Source: Tenuifilaceae bacterium CYCD
Lineage (GTDB): Bacteria; Bacteroidota; Bacteroidia; Bacteroidales; Tenuifilaceae
Assembly (NCBI GenBank): GCA_036322835.1
Contig: AP027304.1
Coordinates: 1,302,001-1,366,000 of the forward strand
DNA: 64,000 bases
Direction of reading: 5' to 3'
In this document: positions 45,367 through 56,085 of the stretch, piece by piece
How the letters are laid out: each line of letters opens with the position of its first letter
Numbering within the stretch: position 1 is the stretch's first letter
Made by a program: the position numbers and the translations under genes
The notes under the pieces: generated by a model
What the model saw: only the letters and a program-made list of their open reading frames with translations
Told to the model about the DNA's origin: nothing
Databases searched by the model: none

Positions 45367-46536
45367 CTAAACGTTTAGGAATTTCAAAAAGTTAGATACT
45401 ACATCATCAACCTTATTGTTTTTTAAAACAAAGTTTTTAGCATTAACTCCTAATGCTTGTCTTTGTTTCTGATTTAGTAGTAATATCCTAAACTTCTCTA
45501 TAAATTCCGTTTCGCTTTCAAATAATATTCCAGTTGAGCCATCTACAATATAATCCATTGAGCCAACAATTTTTCTTGAAAGTATTGGCAACCCTGCAGC
45601 CATTGCTTCATTTATTGAATTCGAAGGGAAGCCCTCGGAGTACGATGCTAAAAGGAATATATCGGCTGAGAGGAAGTATGTCTCGGGATTTAGAGTTTCG
45701 CCAGCAAATAGAATTCTATTTCCCAACATCTTTTCACCAACAGATTTTGTGCTTATCATTTCAGCGTTTCTAGTTGAAATGGCATCCCAACTTGGAGCAG
45801 AACTGCGACCAACATGGACTAACAGAAAATCTTCCTCAATCCCACACAGCCATTCAAAAATTTCGGGGAAACCCTTTCTATTTATCAAATGACCGACCAT
45901 TAGAACGATTGGTCTGTTAACAGGTAGATTCAAGCGATCACGTAACTCGGACTTTGAAGCATCAACTTTTTCATACCTGTCTACATCAACACCTTGGGGG
46001 GAAAGAAAAATACAATTATGGTTTTTAAATGAAGCCTCCCACTCACTTTTGAAAACACTATTTAGCGCGTAGTAAGCCGATACCTTTTTGTAAATCTTGC
46101 GGTTGAAAAAATTTGCCAATCTATTTTCGGAACTAATTAGTTTATTGGCATTATCGAAACCATAAAGAGTTGAACGGAAAAGAACATCGGAATTAAACAG
46201 TCGTCCAAATAAAATTATTAACCGATGAGCAGGCATCGCCCCATATATTAACCAGTGAGAATAATGCATTCCGATTCTAAAAAGACTTAGAATCATTTTT
46301 ATTCTCAAGAATGCCCGTCCAACTTTCGTTTTAATTTTATATGGAATTCTTATAATTCTAACCCCATCTATCAGGTCAGCATTAGGAAGTGATCCATTAG
46401 GATTAAGACAAACAATGGATGTATTGTATCCTTTCCTTACAAGTGTTCGGGCAAATAAAAGCGCATTAAGACCATCGCCGGCATACGCAGGGTAGGTTTC
46501 GGTTGTGAAAAGTAGAAATGTTGATTGTTTTGCCAT
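45367..46536 (-). CDS. GT4-family glycosyltransferase
   Basis: The 389-residue protein has the GT4 donor-site stretch SYSEGFPSNSINEAMAAGLP and PIVLMVGHLINRKGFPEIF. The N-terminal domain starts with FTTETYPAYAGDGLNALLFA, the usual acceptor-side loop. It converges on the other GT4 gene with a 3-base gap, so the two lie in separate transcripts. Acceptor unknown. Confidence 0.85.
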   Translation of the reverse strand: MAKQSTFLLFTTETYPAYAGDGLNALLFARTLVRKGYNTSIVCLNPNGSLPNADLIDGVRIIRIPYKIKTKVGRAFLRIKMILSLFRIGMHYSHWLIYGAMPAHRLIILFGRLFNSDVLFRSTLYGFDNANKLISSENRLANFFNRKIYKKVSAYYALNSVFKSEWEASFKNHNCIFLSPQGVDVDRYEKVDASKSELRDRLNLPVNRPIVLMVGHLINRKGFPEIFEWLCGIEEDFLLVHVGRSSAPSWDAISTRNAEMISTKSVGEKMLGNRILFAGETLNPETYFLSADIFLLASYSEGFPSNSINEAMAAGLPILSRKIVGSMDYIVDGSTGILFESETEFIEKFRILLLNQKQRQALGVNAKNFVLKNNKVDDVVSNFLKFLNV

Positions 46537-46630
46537 ATTAATACCAAATTAACTACTTTATTCGATATGTTTCATCAATTGATTTGCAAAACTTAATTTC
46601 GATTAGAGCTGCAACGCGATTACAATTGCC

Positions 46631-46638
46631 TATATTTG
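46631..46638 (+). promoter_or_regulatory. -7 promoter box for the gene at 46692
   Basis: TATATTTG matches the consensus and lies 53 bases before the ATG. Confidence 0.45.
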
Positions 46639-46691
46639 TTGGAACACTTTGGTATTAGTTTGAAAAACTAACAGAAATTAATAACGATAGA

Positions 46692-47525
46692 ATGATTCAT
46701 ATTGCTACAGTCCACTGGGAAACCGATAAATGGATAGACACCCAGCTTAAGTATATAAATCAAAACATCAATCAGCCTTTCCGTGTGTATGCTTTTTTAA
46801 GTGGCGATGCAGCTAAGCATAAATCAAAGTTTTTTTATTCTTGCGACGAACCTATTAAGGAGCATGCCATAAAGCTTAATCTACTTGCAAAGACCATTGA
46901 GTTGTGTGCCGAGTCGGATAATGACCCGTTGATTTTTATTGATGGTGATGCATTTCCCGTAAATCCTATGGATGATTTTATCAAAAAAACGTTGGACGAA
47001 AACCCCATTTCGGCAATTCAGCGGTTGGAAAATGTAGGCGATATTCAGCCCCATCCATCATTTTGTATTACCACCGTTGGGTTTTGGAAAAAAATAAATG
47101 GTGATTGGAAAGAAGGCTACGAATGGATTACCGAGCAGGGAACGCCAAGAACAGATGTTGGCGGAAATCTTTTAAAAATACTACTCGCCAACTCTATGAA
47201 CTGGAAACCTCTACTACGTACAGGACAAATAACAAATCACCCCGTTATGTTTGGAATTTATGAGAATTTAATCTACCACCATGGAGCAGGGTTTCGCGCT
47301 CCCATGTCAGGATATGACAGAATAAAGCCTTTGGGTACAGTGGTTGGGAGTAAATTTTGGGGCAAATTGTTAGATTTCATTTTAAGAAGATTATCGCTTA
47401 AGAATCGATTTAGAGTGCATAGAATTCTTGGTATCAACAAATTGCTAGAAAGACAAAACCTAAATCAAAGCAACATCGTTTACAGTGATATAATTGCTGG
47501 AAAAATTTCATTTGAAATAAATTAA
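46692..47525 (+). CDS. GT-A-like glycosyltransferase of unknown family
   Basis: The 277-residue soluble protein opens with IHIATVHWETDKWIDTQL and has a DGD motif in DPLIFIDGDAFPVNP (about residue 87), as in metal-dependent GT-A sugar transferases. A further HH pair (NLIYHHGAGFR, about 196) may take part in metal or phosphate binding. I do not recognise the exact family. It sits next to two GT4 genes, so surface glycan synthesis is likely. Confidence 0.55.
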   Translation: MIHIATVHWETDKWIDTQLKYINQNINQPFRVYAFLSGDAAKHKSKFFYSCDEPIKEHAIKLNLLAKTIELCAESDNDPLIFIDGDAFPVNPMDDFIKKTLDENPISAIQRLENVGDIQPHPSFCITTVGFWKKINGDWKEGYEWITEQGTPRTDVGGNLLKILLANSMNWKPLLRTGQITNHPVMFGIYENLIYHHGAGFRAPMSGYDRIKPLGTVVGSKFWGKLLDFILRRLSLKNRFRVHRILGINKLLERQNLNQSNIVYSDIIAGKISFEIN

Positions 47526-47594
47526 CAATTTATTGATTATTGTTTATAACATCAATATATTGCCTTATCAAATGTTTAATTTAAAACTACGGCC

Positions 47595-48722
47595 ATGTCA
47601 AAGGGATTATTAGAAGTGATTTTAATTATGATAGTAGCTATTCCTGTTGGTATTGTCACCATCCGATACTACTTCAAGGGTTCAATACTATACTACATGG
47701 GGTCCTTAATGTTAATTTCTTGGGTAGCAATAGATGCTACTGTTAATCTAAAACACATTTACCCCGATTATGTTAAGGCCTACATTACAACACCCGCAAT
47801 TATTGTAATGGGTATCTTGATGATTAGAGCCATCGCCAAAAAGGTCAAAATGCCACTTGAAAATTCTATAGATAATGTACAAAAAATTAGCAACGGAGAT
47901 TTATCTGTAACCATAAACAAGGCAGACACATACCGTAATGATGAACTGGGTAGACTAACTGTAGCCATTCAAAACTTAACCGATAAGCTTAACCATGTTA
48001 TGTCGGAAATTTCAATTGCTGCCAACGAATTAGAATCCTCTGGAGATCATCTAAGCGCCAGTGCCAACAGTTTATCGGAAGCAACCTCTGAGCAGGCCTC
48101 TTCGCTCGAAGAAATATCGAGTTCCATGGAGGAAATACTTTCCAGTATTCAGCAAAATGCCGACAACGCCGTTCAGACCGAAAAAATTGCAGTTTCCACT
48201 ACTAAAAACCTTGAAGAAGGTGTCTCCTCTACAAACATAGCGCTAGATTCGATGAATGAAATTGCGCAAAAGATCAGCATTATTAACGATATTGCATTTC
48301 AAACAAACCTCCTTGCGTTGAATGCTGCCGTTGAGGCGGCACGTGCAGGCGAGCATGGTAGAGGTTTTGCCGTAGTTGCAGCAGAGGTTCGTAGACTCGC
48401 AGAGCGAAGCCGTGATGCTGCCAACGAGATTATTTCAGTATCAACCCGAGGGGCTCAAATCTCAGGCAAGGCCAAGGATCTGATGAACCAAAACATGGGT
48501 GAAATAGTGAAAACAACAGACCTGATCCGGGAAATTTCGGCCGCTTCGTTCGAACAGCGCTCTGGTACAGAACAAATAAATACATCGGTGCAGATGTTAA
48601 ACAGCGTGACACAAAAAAATGCTGCACTTTCGGAAGAAGTTGCTGCTAACTCTGAGGAATTAAACGCTAGAGCAAAAACCTTAGCCGAACTTGTAGCATA
48701 CTTTAAAACAAACAAAAAGTAA
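47595..48722 (+). CDS. methyl-accepting chemotaxis-like protein without a ligand domain
   Basis: The 375-residue protein has two or three hydrophobic helices in the first 85 residues with only short loops, then HAMP (about 85-140) and an MCP signalling domain (about 150-375). The signalling tip is intact: [33 protein letters not shown]. There is no periplasmic sensor domain. It could sense membrane state, or be driven by a partner. No che genes are in the window. Methylation-site Glu/Gln pairs are plausible in the flanking coiled coil but not certain. Confidence 0.85.
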   Translation: MSKGLLEVILIMIVAIPVGIVTIRYYFKGSILYYMGSLMLISWVAIDATVNLKHIYPDYVKAYITTPAIIVMGILMIRAIAKKVKMPLENSIDNVQKISNGDLSVTINKADTYRNDELGRLTVAIQNLTDKLNHVMSEISIAANELESSGDHLSASANSLSEATSEQASSLEEISSSMEEILSSIQQNADNAVQTEKIAVSTTKNLEEGVSSTNIALDSMNEIAQKISIINDIAFQTNLLALNAAVEAARAGEHGRGFAVVAAEVRRLAERSRDAANEIISVSTRGAQISGKAKDLMNQNMGEIVKTTDLIREISAASFEQRSGTEQINTSVQMLNSVTQKNAALSEEVAANSEELNARAKTLAELVAYFKTNKK

Positions 48723-48828
48723 TGATTATTGTTACTAATAAGTTCGAATAATACATTGCTTATTTGAATCTTACAGTTGCAACTCTAAAAAGTATCTTCA
48801 AAAGTTATTATTCATTAATAAATACTTC

Positions 48829-48836
48829 TATATTTG
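48829..48836 (+). promoter_or_regulatory. -7 promoter box for the response regulator
   Basis: TATATTTG fits the consensus. The start would be near 48842, which leaves almost no leader for the ATG at 48848 and favours the ATG at 48860. Confidence 0.5.
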
Positions 48837-48859
48837 AGAGGTATTAAATGATTTGTTTT

Positions 48860-49246
48860 ATGGATATTGACAGAAAAATTCTTTACGTAGATGACGAACA
48901 TATTAACCTTGAATTATTCAAGATTAATTTTCGCAATGACTTTGAGATCTTCGTGGCAGACTCTGCATTAAAAGGATTAGAAATACAGAATCAAGAAAAT
49001 ATCAATATAATTGTTTCGGATTTAAAAATGCCTCAAATGAATGGTTTAGAATTCATTGAAAAAGTTAAATCCGACTCTCCAGCAAAGGTTTGCATTCTTC
49101 TTACCGCATTTATGGAATCCGATGTAATGCTCAAAGCAATTAACAACGAGTTAGTTTTCCGATATATAATGAAGCCTTGGAGAAGAAACGAGCTCAAAGA
49201 TATTCTTGAGTTGGCAATTAAAAAGCATTCAGAACAAACGCAATAA
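48860..49246 (+). CDS. single-domain response regulator (CheY-like receiver)
   Basis: The receiver is 128 residues from the ATG at 48860. It has the acidic pair in LYVDDEHINLEL, the phospho-Asp in VSDLKMPQMNGLEF, the Thr in LLTAFME and the Lys in MKPWRR. No output domain follows. A second ATG at 48848 would add four residues. It converges on the large sensor kinase at 49249 with a 2-base gap, so it may be the partner of that kinase, but the opposite strand means they are not one transcript. Confidence 0.85.
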   Translation: MDIDRKILYVDDEHINLELFKINFRNDFEIFVADSALKGLEIQNQENINIIVSDLKMPQMNGLEFIEKVKSDSPAKVCILLTAFMESDVMLKAINNELVFRYIMKPWRRNELKDILELAIKKHSEQTQ

Positions 49247-49248
49247 AT

Positions 49249-51804
49249 TTATTTCTTAGCATTCTTAGGCAAGCAAACTGTAAAAGTTGTCCCCTTCCCC
49301 AGGGTTGAGTCCACATCTATAGTTCCTTGATGGGCCTTAACCATGTTATACGAAATGTACAGCCCTAAACCGGTTCCTTTTCCTACCTCCTTAGTCGTAA
49401 AGAACGGGTCGAAAATCTTATCGATAATTTCCTCTGGAATACCAACCCCCGAATCCGTTATTCGAATTAGCACCTCATCCGTCGTAGGTTTATACTTGGC
49501 TGTAATTTTAATTTTGCCCCGATCGTGAATTGAATCTATTGCATTCGATATCAAATTCATTAACACCTGACTAATGCCGTTGCTATTGCAAACTATTTCT
49601 GGCAAATTCGAATCGTAATCTTCAATAATATCGATTTTTCCGGAGTACCTCGATTTTAGAATCACTAAAACATCACGAACCCCGGTTTTAATATCAAAGA
49701 CAGAAAACTCTTGGCTTTCATTTCGAGAAAAGGTCATTAAGCTGCGAATAATTTCGGTTGTTCTGGTTATTCCAGTCTCAATGTTCATCAGCAAGAATTT
49801 CATGGATTGGAACAAATCGTTAACAGTAATTTTGTGCTTTGCTTCAATCTCCGAGAGTATACTGCTTGAGTTGGGCGAAGAAACGCCATCACGGAATTCA
49901 TTAAGCAAATTCCACATCTCGTCTATTTGGGTTTGAAGTGCCTGGTAGCTCCCGCTAATAAAGTTTACGGGGTTATTTATTTCATGGGCAATTCCTGCGG
50001 TGAGCATACCCAGCGAAGCCATCTTTTCCGATTGAATAAGTTGATCCTGAGTACTCTCTAGCATTTGAATTATTTGAGAGAGCTCCTCGGTTTTCTTCTG
50101 CAACTCAGCATTTGTGGATGTAAGCTCTTGGTTAAGTTTAATTATTTCGTTGGTGCGCTCAAAAACAATATCTTCCAGATGATCTTTGTGCCGGTTCAAC
50201 TCTTTTTGATAGTTTTTAAGTTTAGTAATGTCAGAAACAGTTAGTAGAACTTTTTCATAATTTTCCTCATAGCCTGGGAGTACCATCCATTTGAGATGCA
50301 CGTATAGTATATCGCCATTAATCGTTTGTCGAACACCTTCGTATGCACACGAAGATTTCTTCTCAACCATTGCAAACAAAACATTCTTGAAACTTTCGGG
50401 GGAGAAATCCGCGTTGTATGTTTTGATATAATGTTTTTCGGCTTCGGCCTTGCTTTTGAATCCAAAAAGTTCAATCCCCGATTGATTTGTGTTGATCACT
50501 TTGATTAGACTTAATCCTTCGCTGATCAACTTTAATGCCTCTTGGCTTTTTATATTTGGTAATTTATTGATATAGTCTATCTTTTCTACAAACGAATTCA
50601 ATGCGGAAAGGTCGAGTTCGAACATTGCTATTGGCGAATTTTCAAAAAGGTTCGCATAGTATTCTCTACTCTTTTGTAACTCAAAGGTTCTTTCATCAAC
50701 CAACCTTTCCAACTTTTGATTTAGGTTTAGTTTCATTCGATACGCCCAATACGCAAAAAATAAACCCAGCAAGAGGCCAAGGACAATTAGCATAACTACC
50801 AAGAATCGCCTTTGCTGGTAAATAATCACTAAATCCTGTTGATTAATTTGCTTGTTCTGCCTTTCAATTTGAGTTTGCTTTGTATCAAGAGCTCTTTGTT
50901 TTACATCAATTTCGGAGTCCAACGAGTCCAATTTGCTAGATGCATTCTTAATTGAATTTAGTTGAGACTTTATAAGACTTTGCAGAGCACGACTCTCTTC
51001 AACTTTTTTCTGTAGCTCAAGCGTTCGCATGGAAAGTAGACTATCTCTACCTTTAAGTTTTCCTGTTAGCTGTGCATACTCCTCTTCCGACTGTTTAATA
51101 CTCGAAGCCAGGTTTCCAATTTTTTTATTCAACTCATTTATCTCAGACTGATACTCTTCCTTTTCCTTGCTTATCCTATCAAGTTCTGCTTTATACTGGT
51201 TTATTCGTTCAGTTTCCTTATGGAGCAGTTCGGAGGTTTGAAGGTACAGCTCCTTTATATCAACATAGCTTCCGCCGAGTAATAATATTTTAGAGTTGAC
51301 AATAAAACCATTTGCATCTAGGTTTTCCTTATTTATTTCGAACGAAAAAGTTTTTTTATCCTTGTTGAATATTATGTTGATCATTGTTAATACCCGATCA
51401 ACGCTTCTGTCGGTGATAACTAGTACACCTTTTCGGTTTATTTCGCGATAAATATTCGAGAGGGTTCTGCCTGTTTTTTCGCCAAAGTAGAGTATGTTAT
51501 AATTAGAATAATTGGATTGTTGATTCAAATAATCAATACTAAAAGATTTTTCTTTTATTTTTTGAGTATTTCTTACGGCAAGGAGTTCGTTGTATACGCT
51601 TGAGTCCTGATCCATAACCCCAATTTTGTAAACCGAAATGGCAGACTCGTTAGCCCACTGAATATTCTGAGCAAAGTTAATAACAAGTGCTGCTTTGATT
51701 TTTGCTTCGGACACCTGCTTGCTCAAAGGTGTATCTGTTGAGAATGCAGAGAACACAAAACGCACAAAAAATAAAACCGATAAAAGGATTGTTTTAAATC
51801 GCAT
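49249..51804 (-). CDS. YfiR (DUF4154)-PAS sensor histidine kinase
   Basis: The ATG at 51804 starts a signal peptide ([20 protein letters not shown]); an ATG 24 bases upstream is less likely. The 851-residue protein has a periplasmic YfiR/DUF4154 domain (about 30-175, [16 protein letters not shown]), a long coiled coil (about 185-325), a membrane helix (about 335-357), PAS (about 385-540), another coiled coil, HisKA with [14 protein letters not shown] and HATPase with NAIDS, DSGVGIP and GTGLGLY. YfiR-type domains are periplasmic regulators of redox or envelope signals in other bacteria; a fusion to a kinase makes it the direct sensor. The HisKA type (HEINNPV) fits stand-alone response regulators such as the neighbour at 48860. 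Confidence 0.85.
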   Translation of the reverse strand: MRFKTILLSVLFFVRFVFSAFSTDTPLSKQVSEAKIKAALVINFAQNIQWANESAISVYKIGVMDQDSSVYNELLAVRNTQKIKEKSFSIDYLNQQSNYSNYNILYFGEKTGRTLSNIYREINRKGVLVITDRSVDRVLTMINIIFNKDKKTFSFEINKENLDANGFIVNSKILLLGGSYVDIKELYLQTSELLHKETERINQYKAELDRISKEKEEYQSEINELNKKIGNLASSIKQSEEEYAQLTGKLKGRDSLLSMRTLELQKKVEESRALQSLIKSQLNSIKNASSKLDSLDSEIDVKQRALDTKQTQIERQNKQINQQDLVIIYQQRRFLVVMLIVLGLLLGLFFAYWAYRMKLNLNQKLERLVDERTFELQKSREYYANLFENSPIAMFELDLSALNSFVEKIDYINKLPNIKSQEALKLISEGLSLIKVINTNQSGIELFGFKSKAEAEKHYIKTYNADFSPESFKNVLFAMVEKKSSCAYEGVRQTINGDILYVHLKWMVLPGYEENYEKVLLTVSDITKLKNYQKELNRHKDHLEDIVFERTNEIIKLNQELTSTNAELQKKTEELSQIIQMLESTQDQLIQSEKMASLGMLTAGIAHEINNPVNFISGSYQALQTQIDEMWNLLNEFRDGVSSPNSSSILSEIEAKHKITVNDLFQSMKFLLMNIETGITRTTEIIRSLMTFSRNESQEFSVFDIKTGVRDVLVILKSRYSGKIDIIEDYDSNLPEIVCNSNGISQVLMNLISNAIDSIHDRGKIKITAKYKPTTDEVLIRITDSGVGIPEEIIDKIFDPFFTTKEVGKGTGLGLYISYNMVKAHQGTIDVDSTLGKGTTFTVCLPKNAKK

Positions 51805-51951
51805 ACAGGTCCACTCTATACCATGCAATATACAAAAGATTATTTCAAAATCAACTCATACGGTTTTATGATTTAGCATTTCCTTTTGTGGGGTTAATTA
51901 TTTGATTTATTTTTGCTACCTCAATTTCTGATATACTTTGAATACTAACTT

Positions 51952-53502
51952 ATGACACAAGAAGAATTATTTAAAAAGTTGATTGCGCACTGCAAGGAGT
52001 ATGGGTTCGTTTTTCAGTCAAGCGAAATTTACGATGGACTTAGCGCGGTTTACGATTACGGACAGAATGGTGTTGAGTTAAAAAATAATATACGCCGCTA
52101 CTGGTGGGAGGCTATGACCCGTCTTAACGAGAACATTGTGGGGATTGATGCCGCAATATTTATGCACCCTCAAACGTGGGTTGCATCGGGTCACGTTGGG
52201 GCTTTTAACGATCCTCTCATCGACAACAAGGATAGCAAGAAACGCTACCGTGCCGATGTGCTTATAGAGGACTGGATTGCCAAAATTGAAGATAAAATCA
52301 ACAAGGAAGTTGAAAAGGCTGCAAAGCGTTTTGGTGAGTCCTTCGATGAAACAATGTTTCGCCAAACCAATCCTAGGATTTTAGAAAATCAAGCAAAAAT
52401 TGACGAGGTAAATAAACGAATGGTTACAGCTCTTGAGGCTAACGATTTGGTTGAGGTTAAGAAAATCATTGAAGATTGCGAGATTGTTTGCCCCATTTCG
52501 GGTTCGCGCAACTGGACCGATGTTCGTCAGTTTAACCTTATGTTCGATACAAAATTGGGGTCGATTAGCGATGAGGCTAATACAATTTATCTCCGTCCCG
52601 AAACCGCACAGGGAATATTCGTGAACTACCTCAATGTTCAGAAAACTGGTCGTATGAAAATTCCGTTTGGAATTGCACAGGTGGGAAAAGCATTCCGCAA
52701 CGAGATTGTAGCGCGTCAGTTTATTTTCCGTATGCGCGAGTTTGAGCAAATGGAGATGCAGTTCTTTGTTCGCCCCGGCGAGGAAATGAAATGGTATGAA
52801 TTCTGGAAGGAAACCCGCATGCGTTGGCATAAAGCCATGGGGCTGGGCGATAAAAAGTATCGTTTCCATAAACACGAAAAATTGGCTCATTATGCAAACG
52901 CTGCATCGGACATAGAGTTTGAGTTTCCCTTTGGATTTAAGGAAGTTGAGGGGATTCACTCCAGAACCGATTTCGACTTAAGCAATCATCAAAAATATTC
53001 AGGAAAGAAATTGCAGTACTTCGATCCGGAAACCAACGAAAGTTATGTTCCTTATGTTGTTGAAACCTCAATTGGTTTGGATAGAACGTTCTTATTGGTT
53101 CTTTCATCGGCCTATACCGAGGAAAAATTGACCAAAGAGGATGGAACGGTTGACGAAAGGGTTGTGCTAAAAATCCCAGCAGCGATTGCGCCTGTTAAAC
53201 TGGCAATCTTCCCTCTTGTTAAAAAAGACGGGCTTCCAGAAATGGCTCGTAAGATTATGGATGATCTTAAATTCGATTTCGCCTGCCAGTACGAGGAGAA
53301 GGATACCATTGGAAAACGTTACCGCCGTCACGATGCAATTGGAACGCCTTTCTGCATCACCATTGATCACCAAACCTTGGAGGACGAAACGGTTACCATT
53401 CGCTACCGCGATACTATGGAACAGGAGAGAGTTCCTGCATCGAAGTTGCGTGAGATTATGAGCGAAAAAGTTTCAATTGCAACCCTACTCAAAAAAATTT
53501 AG
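51952..53502 (+). CDS. glyS: glycyl-tRNA synthetase (dimeric, class II)
   Basis: The 516-residue protein has class II motifs: YLRPETAQGIFVNY (motif 1 to 2 region), FRNEIVARQFIFRMREFEQ (motif 2) and SIGLDRTFL (motif 3). An anticodon-binding domain occupies about 395-516. This is the eukaryote/archaea-like alpha2 form common in Bacteroidota, sometimes named glyQS. It charges tRNA-Gly with glycine. It is a single gene with a clear terminator. Confidence 0.95.
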   Translation: MTQEELFKKLIAHCKEYGFVFQSSEIYDGLSAVYDYGQNGVELKNNIRRYWWEAMTRLNENIVGIDAAIFMHPQTWVASGHVGAFNDPLIDNKDSKKRYRADVLIEDWIAKIEDKINKEVEKAAKRFGESFDETMFRQTNPRILENQAKIDEVNKRMVTALEANDLVEVKKIIEDCEIVCPISGSRNWTDVRQFNLMFDTKLGSISDEANTIYLRPETAQGIFVNYLNVQKTGRMKIPFGIAQVGKAFRNEIVARQFIFRMREFEQMEMQFFVRPGEEMKWYEFWKETRMRWHKAMGLGDKKYRFHKHEKLAHYANAASDIEFEFPFGFKEVEGIHSRTDFDLSNHQKYSGKKLQYFDPETNESYVPYVVETSIGLDRTFLLVLSSAYTEEKLTKEDGTVDERVVLKIPAAIAPVKLAIFPLVKKDGLPEMARKIMDDLKFDFACQYEEKDTIGKRYRRHDAIGTPFCITIDHQTLEDETVTIRYRDTMEQERVPASKLREIMSEKVSIATLLKKI

Positions 53503-53521
53503 GACAACTCTTAAATAATTT

Positions 53522-53557
53522 AAAAAGCAAGGAGATAATCAAGACCTTGCTTTTTTT
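53522..53557 (+). terminator. terminator of glyS
   Basis: An 11-bp perfect stem (53522-53532 with 53545-53555) is followed by seven T. Confidence 0.85.
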
Positions 53558-53583
53558 ATTAATCTTTCAATCTTCTTTTTTAA

Positions 53584-53591
53584 TATATTTG
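53584..53591 (+). promoter_or_regulatory. -7 promoter box for the YfhO operon
   Basis: TATATTTG fits the consensus. It places the transcript start just after 53596, which rules out the TTG at 53596 and supports ATG 53632. Confidence 0.5.
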
Positions 53592-53631
53592 AAGTTTGAT
53601 TTTTACACCGTTCAACACAAAACACAATCCT

Positions 53632-56058
53632 ATGAACAAAGAAAAACTTCTTAGAATTCTCCCACACATTGTTGCTCCTGTAATTTTCATAGTTATATCA
53701 TTAGCCTTTTTCTCACCACTATTGGAGGGAAAACGACTTGCTCAGCATGATATTGCCATGTGGAAAGGTGGAGCTAAGGAAGTTTTAGACTATAAGGAAA
53801 AAACAGGAGAGGTTACCCTATGGACCAACAGCATGTTTGGTGGAATGCCTGCATATTTAATCTCAACAACTTACACAAATAATTTGCTTCGCTATGTTGA
53901 TAAGGCATTAAACCTTATAACAATTCCTGCAAGTTTTATTTTCATTGCAATGTTAGGCTTTTACATCCTGATGCTTGTAATGGAAGTTAACCCATGGCTC
54001 AGCATTGTAGGATCTATTGCGTATGGACTATCGGCATACTTTATAATTGTTATTGGAGCTGGCCATAATGCCAAAATACGGGCATTGGGGTATGTAGCGC
54101 CAATGATTGCAGGAATGCTTTTGACTTTTAGGGGAAAACTTATCAGTGGACTTGCGCTTTTCTCTCTATTTCTAGGATTAAATATTTACTCGGGGCACCC
54201 ACAAATAACATATTACGCGGCATTCATCATGGGCGCTCTTTTTATTGCCTATGTGATTGATGCATATATAAACAATACTATTAAAAGCCTCGGAAAGGTT
54301 ATTGCAGTATTTGCCATTGCAGGAGTCTTAGCCGTTGGTGCAAATTTTAGTAACTTATGGTTTACCTACGATTACGGCAAGGACTCTATTAGAGGAAAAT
54401 CTGAACTAACCGACGACCAACATAATAAAACCAGTGGTTTAGATAAGGACTACGCAACACAGTGGAGCTATGGCCCTGCCGAAACTTTCAACCTGCTTAT
54501 TCCAAACCTTATGGGCGGAGCAAGTTCAATGAATATGGGCGAGAAATCGGAAACCTTCACGTTCCTTCGCCAAAATGGTGTTCCAATGAATCAAACTCAA
54601 GCTATTGTTAGCCAACTCCCAACATACTGGGGCCCTCAGCCATCCACATCAGGGCCTGTTTACATTGGAGCAATTGTGATATTCCTATTTGTAATGGGAC
54701 TATTTCTTATTAAAAACACAACAAAATGGGCTATTCTTGCAGTTACTGCTCTGGCAATTTTCCTTTCGTGGGGCGATCATTTCAACTTTTTAACCGATTT
54801 ATTCCTCAATTACTTTCCAGCCTACAATAAATTCCGTACGGTTTCAATGATATTGGTTGTTGTAGAATTTACCATGCCATTTCTTGGATTTTGGGCGCTT
54901 AAAGATATTTACGAAGGAAAGGTAAGTAGTGCTGATTTTATGAAAGCATTTAAATGGTCCGTTGGAATCGTGGGTGGAATATGCTTGCTTTTCATGTTGC
55001 TGGGTGGTGCGATGTTTAATTTTACCGGGAAAATCGATCAACAATTACTATCATCCGGATGGCCTCAAGAACTGCTTAATGCAATACAGAAAGATCGTCA
55101 GCATATGCTATGGAGCGATTCGTTACGCTCCCTAATCTTCGTGCTAATTGGAGCGGGTTTAGTGTTTGCTCTATTCAAAAAGAAGTTGAAACCAGCCTAC
55201 TTTATAATTGCCCTAGGTTTTTTCATTACTGTTGATATGTGGGTTGTGAATAAGCGTTATATCGATAATCGCAACTTTGTAACACCAACAATGGCTGCTG
55301 AACCATTCAATCCATCGGATGCCGATAGGATGATTTTAGCCGATAACGATCCAAACTTTAGAGTTTTTAATCTTACCGTTAGCCCATTCAACGATGCTTC
55401 AACATCGTATTTCCATAAATCTATAGGTGGATACCATGGAGCAAAAATGCGCCGGTATCAGGATTTAATCGAAAAGCATTTGGCTACAGGAAATATGGCC
55501 GTACTGAACATGCTTAATACTAAGTATTTAATTCAGCAGGGCAAGAATGGACCTGTTGCGGTTGAAAATCCAAACGCATTGGGTAACGTTTGGTTTGTCG
55601 ACACAATCAAGATGGTTGATAACGCAGATCAGGAAATTGCTGCATTAAACGGATTTAATCCCAAAACAACGGCTATTGTTGACAAGCGTTTTGAATCGAT
55701 GGTTAAGGATTATTCTACTGTAGTCGACTCAACCGATAACATTAAATTGGATGTTTATAAGCCCAATAAACTTATTTACAGCAGCAGCAGCAAGCATAAT
55801 CGGATTGCCGTTTTCTCCGAAATATACTACGCAAAGGGTTGGAAGGTCACCATTGATGGAAAGCCCGCCAATCATTTCAGAGCAAACTATGTGCTCCGAG
55901 CTATGGATATTCCACAGGGAGGACATAAAATTGAGTTTACTTTCGATCCCGAAATGTGGTATGTAGGAAGAAATATCGATTTAGCATCATCGCTATTAAT
56001 ACTTCTTATATTTGTAGGATGGATTGGCTGGAGCTACAAAAAGGAGAACCTGTTGTAG
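53632..56058 (+). CDS. YfhO-family membrane protein
   Basis: The ATG at 53632 starts the 808-residue product; upstream codons are outside the transcript. There are about 12 hydrophobic helices, a large loop with the motif FGGMPAYLIS and conserved Tyr and Asp residues, then a C-terminal beta-rich soluble domain (about 600-770) with NRIAVFSEIYYAKGWKV. YfhO-type proteins are GT-C-like and in Gram-positives glycosylate lipoteichoic acid; the Bacteroidota role is not established. It precedes ftsX by 27 bases and may be co-transcribed with the envelope cluster. Confidence 0.8.
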   Translation: MNKEKLLRILPHIVAPVIFIVISLAFFSPLLEGKRLAQHDIAMWKGGAKEVLDYKEKTGEVTLWTNSMFGGMPAYLISTTYTNNLLRYVDKALNLITIPASFIFIAMLGFYILMLVMEVNPWLSIVGSIAYGLSAYFIIVIGAGHNAKIRALGYVAPMIAGMLLTFRGKLISGLALFSLFLGLNIYSGHPQITYYAAFIMGALFIAYVIDAYINNTIKSLGKVIAVFAIAGVLAVGANFSNLWFTYDYGKDSIRGKSELTDDQHNKTSGLDKDYATQWSYGPAETFNLLIPNLMGGASSMNMGEKSETFTFLRQNGVPMNQTQAIVSQLPTYWGPQPSTSGPVYIGAIVIFLFVMGLFLIKNTTKWAILAVTALAIFLSWGDHFNFLTDLFLNYFPAYNKFRTVSMILVVVEFTMPFLGFWALKDIYEGKVSSADFMKAFKWSVGIVGGICLLFMLLGGAMFNFTGKIDQQLLSSGWPQELLNAIQKDRQHMLWSDSLRSLIFVLIGAGLVFALFKKKLKPAYFIIALGFFITVDMWVVNKRYIDNRNFVTPTMAAEPFNPSDADRMILADNDPNFRVFNLTVSPFNDASTSYFHKSIGGYHGAKMRRYQDLIEKHLATGNMAVLNMLNTKYLIQQGKNGPVAVENPNALGNVWFVDTIKMVDNADQEIAALNGFNPKTTAIVDKRFESMVKDYSTVVDSTDNIKLDVYKPNKLIYSSSSKHNRIAVFSEIYYAKGWKVTIDGKPANHFRANYVLRAMDIPQGGHKIEFTFDPEMWYVGRNIDLASSLLILLIFVGWIGWSYKKENLL

Positions 56059-56085
56059 TAAACCACGGTGAAAGTTAAAATAGCT

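Noticed and set aside
52381-52959. 192-codon open frame antisense to glyS
   Set aside because: It lies fully inside the conserved glyS frame, has no promoter or ribosome site and its product shows no domain.
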